A DNA stretch of 64,000 nucleotides from Patella vulgata. Taxonomy: Eukaryota > Mollusca > Gastropoda > Patellidae. The DNA is taken from NCBI RefSeq assembly GCF_932274485.2, contig NC_065880.2, positions 92,700,730 to 92,764,729 of the forward strand. The letters run 5' to 3'. The position numbers were made by a program, and so were the translations under genes. The notes below the pieces were generated by a model. It made no database searches, had not been told where the DNA came from, and saw nothing but the letters and a program-made list of their open reading frames with translations. Shown one piece after another: positions 60,301 to 64,000 of this stretch (within the stretch, counting starts at the first letter, position 1; every line of letters starts with the position of its first letter).

Positions 60301-63300
60301 TGCTATCAACTCACCGTGCACCATATCAACCACTATCCAATATGACCCAGTAGCAGCTGCCGATGCAAATATACAGCCCATCAACGCACCCACAACAGTC
60401 GTCAGCTTAGTCTGTGTGCTACTGCTAGCCTGCGTACAGATTATGGCATAGATGAAAACCATGATAGTCAGCGGAATTGCTGTAGCGATGTAGGGAATAT
60501 CGAATGAAACCTCAAGGGCACCTGCAATCATTACTATAGTTGTACCAGGGTTCACGATATTGAGGATAAACAAGTTTATTAGGTATAAGACGTATGCAGC
60601 TGTGAAGCAGTCGTTGTTCCTCATCAATGGGATCAGATTTTGGGCAACATGCAATGTATTTGCTATGTCTGAAAGAAGCCATCGACGGCGTTGTTTTAAA
60701 AACTCCTCTATGTTGTCTGGGCAGTAGGTGGTATTGTCGGCGAAAGCTGAGTTTCGCAGTCTCCACCCACGGTTCATCAACAATGTTGACATCCATCGGT
60801 CCTCACCTGAAGCAAAATAAATAGAAATCTAATAAAAGGTGCACTTGTCAAGCAATATTAGAACGGGTCTTGTGGTCTGTGCCTTTCATTCCGAGTTTTA
60901 GGTATCTTCATGTTCGTTTACACATACAAAATTTGGCAACAGGTTTTGGTGGTTATAGTGTAACAAACAGTGTCTGCTTGCTAGTTCTCTTGTTCTGCCC
61001 AATTTCACATTCTTTTGGGCGCCTTGTGATACCGCAGGACGGTAGTCCCACACGCTTTCAGGAGTCAATGAAGACAAAATTAAAACGGGAAAGATCCCTT
61101 CGTCTAGTTTCTTACCAGTATCTTTATAGTAAACTGACAATGGGGTCAGTGTTGGACTCGAGTATTCATCCATAACTTGTTTGATAGCACTGGCTCGATA
61201 TAAACTAAAACATCCCGGAGCACACATCACAGAACCAATAACATTCTGAGAATTCTTAATTATCCAGAAATCTGAAATATAGAAACCACTCAGCCGAAAA
61301 GTCTACAAAACTGTTAAAGATGCATAATGTAAGTTTTAAGTAAAGAGCTGACAGCTCGCGCTATAAAAGTTTAAAAATAGATAATGAAAAGTGAATATGT
61401 TGGAAATGTCAGTCAAATAACGTTATTCTGAGCGAAGTTATCGGTATTTGAAGCTTTGACAAGATAGTCATTTTATAATTAAATCTTTAATCCATTCAAT
61501 ATCACGACCATCAAGAGGTCAAGAGAGTTGAATAATTGCTTAATTGATAACTTATTGAAACAACAAAATGACCTGTAATAGGTAGTATAAGGTTTGTCCG
61601 AAATGATCAGATATTCCATGCTGCAAACAAATGCTACCAGAAACTATAAATAGTTCCCCAGCCATATGAATAACTTTATTGTTTGTCTACTTACCTTTAG
61701 CATATTCAAATATTTGATGCCATACTATGGGACTTCGGTGCTTGCCATCTGGGTGAGTTCGGCCACAAGCACCACCAATCCTTTGGTCATCATTACACAT
61801 CCGTAACAGTTCTAGCACGGCATCATCCTTGAAATCCATGTCTGCATCAGTTGCCAGGATATATGTATGGTCATTGTAGACTTCAGCATTCATTTGAATG
61901 GGTATATCATCGCACCCGGTTGGCGATGACCACAGATCGTTTGATCCATGTATTTTAAACTTATGTACGTCGGGATTAGAGTCATCAGTGGCAGGCCTAT
62001 CATCAACTTCATCAAAGAGATAACTGATATTGATAATACCAGGATATTCATCAACTGCAGCTTCCACTTTAATAGCAGCCGAACTCGCCATCGTATCCGA
62101 TCTCTCAATCACATCGTTGACGTAACAAGATTTTAGTGTAGCTACTGAATTACAATGACTTAGTGGTGGAGTTAAGTTCCGCGAAACAAACCCTTCGTCA
62201 TCATCTTCGAGGTATCCAATATTTTTCAAATGAGGAGAGATGTTGGTACCACTTATTTTATCGCCTGAGTTTAGAATGTCGTTCGGAAAATCAATCTTAG
62301 TCTCCCGAAGTCCAGAGTTCGATGAGACGATGTCCCCGAACTTCCCGTTATTATTGTTGATTAGGCTTCTGTACTTCAACACGTAGTTCATATACATGCA
62401 TTGACTCCAACGTTTTTTCGACTTTACTTTCTCGGGATCCTTAAAATGCATAAATAAAGGCATTCCTCCATCTAGAATATACCCCAATTGCAGTCCATAA
62501 GGTGTCTCAAAACATGAACAATCGACAAGATTCATGCTAAACCTTGTAATCAGCAGACTGACCAGCTGCTGCGCAAACTCTTTCAAATCCCTACCACTGC
62601 AACCGTTATCCATAAAAATGTTCGCCTCAATGTGTACGTCTTCAAGTTTGAGTTTCGTCGATTGGGATAAACCTTGCAAACTATGAAGCAGTCGTTCCAC
62701 TTCGTAATCATCTTCGCGGTACATTGTGGTACACACATATATTGAGCTACTATTCTTAGTTTGGCCTGTAACTTTCTCGCTGGCGACTGAATTGAAGACA
62801 TCAGCTTTGTAGGATAAGAGAAGTTTCTGGTCAAAAAACAGATTGTTCCACCCATAGGACAAAAATAGGGTTTCATACGGCATGAATAGATAATTCGGGT
62901 TTCGTTTAATCAACTGACAGATTTTTAGGACAAAAGGTACAGTCCACGTTAATGCCGAGATAGAAGCTACGATGATAAAAGAGGTGGAGTCCCCGAAGTC
63001 CTTAAGCTCGTCAACGTGGTACACCATTGGTGAAAGAACAGTGATGCACAAAACTATACACATGGGTGTAGCTAAGAACATGGACGCTAAAATACCCACC
63101 AAGGGTACACAATATGTAATACTAAGATACAGAAATCCTTCTGCTGCTAGTCCTGCCAATATGTTGGAAATCAGGGGAGTCATTATTGTCCAAGTGAAAG
63201 CACCTGTCCACTTGTTTTGGAATTTAATCAATATGTCTTCTGTTGCTTCCCCAGAATCTTTCATAATATATATCTTAAGAACCAGGAATATTATTATACC

Positions 63301-63555
63301 AATTATCTTCAGGATTCCGTAGATGACATGGATTCTTTTCACACCGTCCGTTGTCATTAGAGTTCGTGTCTGTAGCCGTGGTGACCACACGGTTGCCATG
63401 GCAGCAAGCGAGACACACACGATCAAGGCTTGTAACCAAGTGATTTGATTGAACAGACAAAGTACGAGGGCAGTACCAGCAGGAGCAACAACAGCTAAAA
63501 CACCGCCAATGATGTACATCTGCCTACAAGTCGCTTGACTGCAGACGCTGATATC
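54367..63555 (-). CDS. Chitin synthase, C-terminal six exons (gene continues past the window)
   Basis: Exons in coding order: 63555-61695, 61271-61116, 60806-60315, 55680-55469, 55138-55054, 54806-54367. Phases agree throughout, giving 1081 residues and a TAG stop. The enzyme is a membrane glycosyltransferase family 2 protein that extends chitin from UDP-GlcNAc. The first exon carries several membrane helices, then VCTTMYRED (about residue 273), TPYGLQLGY, RWSQCMYMNY and the catalytic TDADMDF (about 568). The next two exons carry CAPGCFSLYR, GEDRWMSTLL and QRRRW (about 709), the last being the family signature. Exon 4 has more helices and SWGTRE (about 900). Exon 5 is a basic linker (FRGLKRKRKNKKVKTRDTG) and the last exon holds the conserved tail (FWEDL, LRFLRNMNL). 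The exon 4 donor reads AAG/GCAAGT, a GC donor. The 5' end lies outside; mollusc relatives often have an N-terminal myosin head, which cannot be checked here. Confidence 0.92.
56525..57438. mobile_element. hAT-type non-autonomous element with 8-bp target duplication
   Basis: The ends CAGGGCTGCCGAC and (reverse complement) CAGGGCTGTCGG match hAT terminal repeats. A perfect 8-bp duplication ACGTCACC flanks it at 56517-56524 and 57439-57446. Perfect hairpins sit near both ends (GATTCGCAGT-A-ACTGCGAATC at 56611-56631; GATTAGCAG-TG-CTGCTAATC at 57392-57411), and GCTAATCAAA is repeated. There is no transposase in its 914 bp. It lies in the chitin synthase intron. Confidence 0.85.
57589..57955 (+). 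repeat. SINE-2, full length, young
   Basis: A complete head (GGTGGCTAGTTGGTTAAGAC, GGGTGTTCGATCCC), body and CATTTCATTTCAT tail, flanked by a perfect 14-bp duplication TTTCCAATAACGGT at 57575-57588 and 57956-57969. Confidence 0.92.
58055..58440 (+). mobile_element. Retroelement fragment downstream of a reverse transcriptase, class unresolved
   Basis: The frame reads DGDNYASYLDL, KLYDKRDDFDFPIVNFPF, SSNIPISPAYGVFVSQLIRY and FKKFYGRHIDLI. This is a conserved segment seen after reverse transcriptase in retroelement-derived proteins of many marine animals. It is a partial and broken copy. The element class cannot be settled from this piece. Confidence 0.5.
59120..59335 (+). CDS. Small ORF with signal peptide in the chitin synthase intron
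   Basis: 71 residues beginning MRVWMLVLYALLSLAFTEKL, a convincing signal peptide, followed by NIAANITPVELQPHWIT with one NXT sequon and then a region without clear features (ends SAIIMPH). TATATA lies about 35 bp upstream (near 59083). It may be exon 1 of a longer gene or a chance frame. It is opposite in strand to the surrounding gene. No family is recognised. Confidence 0.3.
   Translation: MRVWMLVLYALLSLAFTEKLINIAANITPVELQPHWITVVFPICLLRESRSHVTVQEYTQANKKSAIIMPH
59600..59695. repeat. TTAA-ended MITE end fragment
   Basis: GAACTGTTATAGCAAGAATG ... CTCCCATAATGTATCTTTAA matches the right end of the family described at 39657. Related internal sequence lies at 58780-58990 and 61314-61600. Confidence 0.45.
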
Positions 63556-63680
63556 CTGAAACAATGGGGAAAAAACACTAATGCTAATATGGACAATTAA
63601 AACAAAAGATAACCAGGTTACATATTCATGGATAAGAATGATTTTCAGCAGAAATAAATCAATAGATGCATATGAACTTA

Positions 63681-63850
63681 ACGTCCTACTGCTCTGCTCC
63701 GACACGGGCTAATGAAGGCAGACATACATCATACAGTGTACTATTGAGGACAATTTTGCCCAGACAGCTGCATTACGACCTACTCTAATATCGAATTCTA
63801 ACTACCAAGGGCTTGCTCTTTTACGGAGCTTCGGTTTATCTTCCTATAGT
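63681..63850 (-). repeat. SINE-2 fragment
   Basis: An antisense SINE-2 body from GAACTTAACGTCCTACTGCT to GGAGCTTCGGTTT. It overlaps the false N-terminal extension of the open frame upstream of the chitin synthase exon at 63555. The real exon starts at the TTGTTTCAG acceptor. The last 150 bp to 64000 hold nothing recognisable. Confidence 0.7.
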
Positions 63851-64000
63851 AAAGACTAGAAATGGGGTTTAACGAATTAATTCCGACGGCAAAAACGCTT
63901 GTTTAATAATTTGGGGATGAATCTGCTTTTGGTTGGACTTTTTTATTGTGACTGGTCTGAAAGGATAGGAATGTTTTTCCGTCTATTACTTACATATTAA

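Noticed and set aside
63556-63705. N-terminal extension of the chitin synthase frame (starts MSEQSSRTLSS)
   Set aside because: Part of it is antisense SINE-2, and a strong pyrimidine tract with TTTCAG at 63556 marks the real exon edge.

Overview
The window looks like nuclear DNA of a mollusc, most likely a gastropod. It is AT-rich and its genes are split by introns. Two families of tRNA-headed SINEs occur throughout, one ending in a (CT)n tail and the other in a ...GACGTTAAACCCCATTTCATTTC tail. There is also part of a multi-pass chitin synthase. The species cannot be fixed from the sequence alone.

Left part (1-37195): a tandem segmental duplication. Copy A runs from the window edge to about 15640 and copy B from 21169 to about 37195. 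Each copy carries repeat-rich upstream DNA, a partial Penelope-like element, and a ten-exon SLC22-type (organic cation/anion) transporter gene on the plus strand. Copy B reads as a complete 548-residue transporter. Copy A has two near-identical, phase-incompatible versions of exon 5 and a stop codon as the last codon of exon 8. Exons 1-5 and their introns are almost identical between the copies, while exons 6-10 have clearly diverged. Two SINE insertions with target-site duplications are present only in copy A. The spacer (15640-21168) holds a 2.3-kb foldback element with about 400-bp inverted ends, and several minisatellites.

Middle part (37195-54130): mostly repeats, with small genes between them. 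These are a RecQ-like helicase N-terminal fragment (38245), a two-exon gene for a secreted four-cysteine protein (42365-43247, +), and a two-exon gene for a secreted cationic prepropeptide (47500-46356, -). The prepropeptide has a short Trp/Arg/Lys-rich block followed by a wholly acidic C-terminal piece. A Tc1/mariner element with a near-complete DD34E transposase (47579-49105) sits 78 bp upstream of that prepropeptide's start codon. A LINE 3' end, several MITEs and many SINEs fill the rest.

Right part (54367-64000): the last six exons of a chitin synthase on the minus strand. They carry the CTTMYRED, TDADMDF, EDRW, QRRRW and SWGTRE motifs, and one intron appears to use a GC donor. The gene continues beyond the window edge. 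Its 4.6-kb intron holds a hAT-type non-autonomous element with an 8-bp target duplication, a young SINE, a retroelement fragment and a small signal-peptide ORF. All exon joins below come from reading splice consensus and phase by eye; there are no transcript data.
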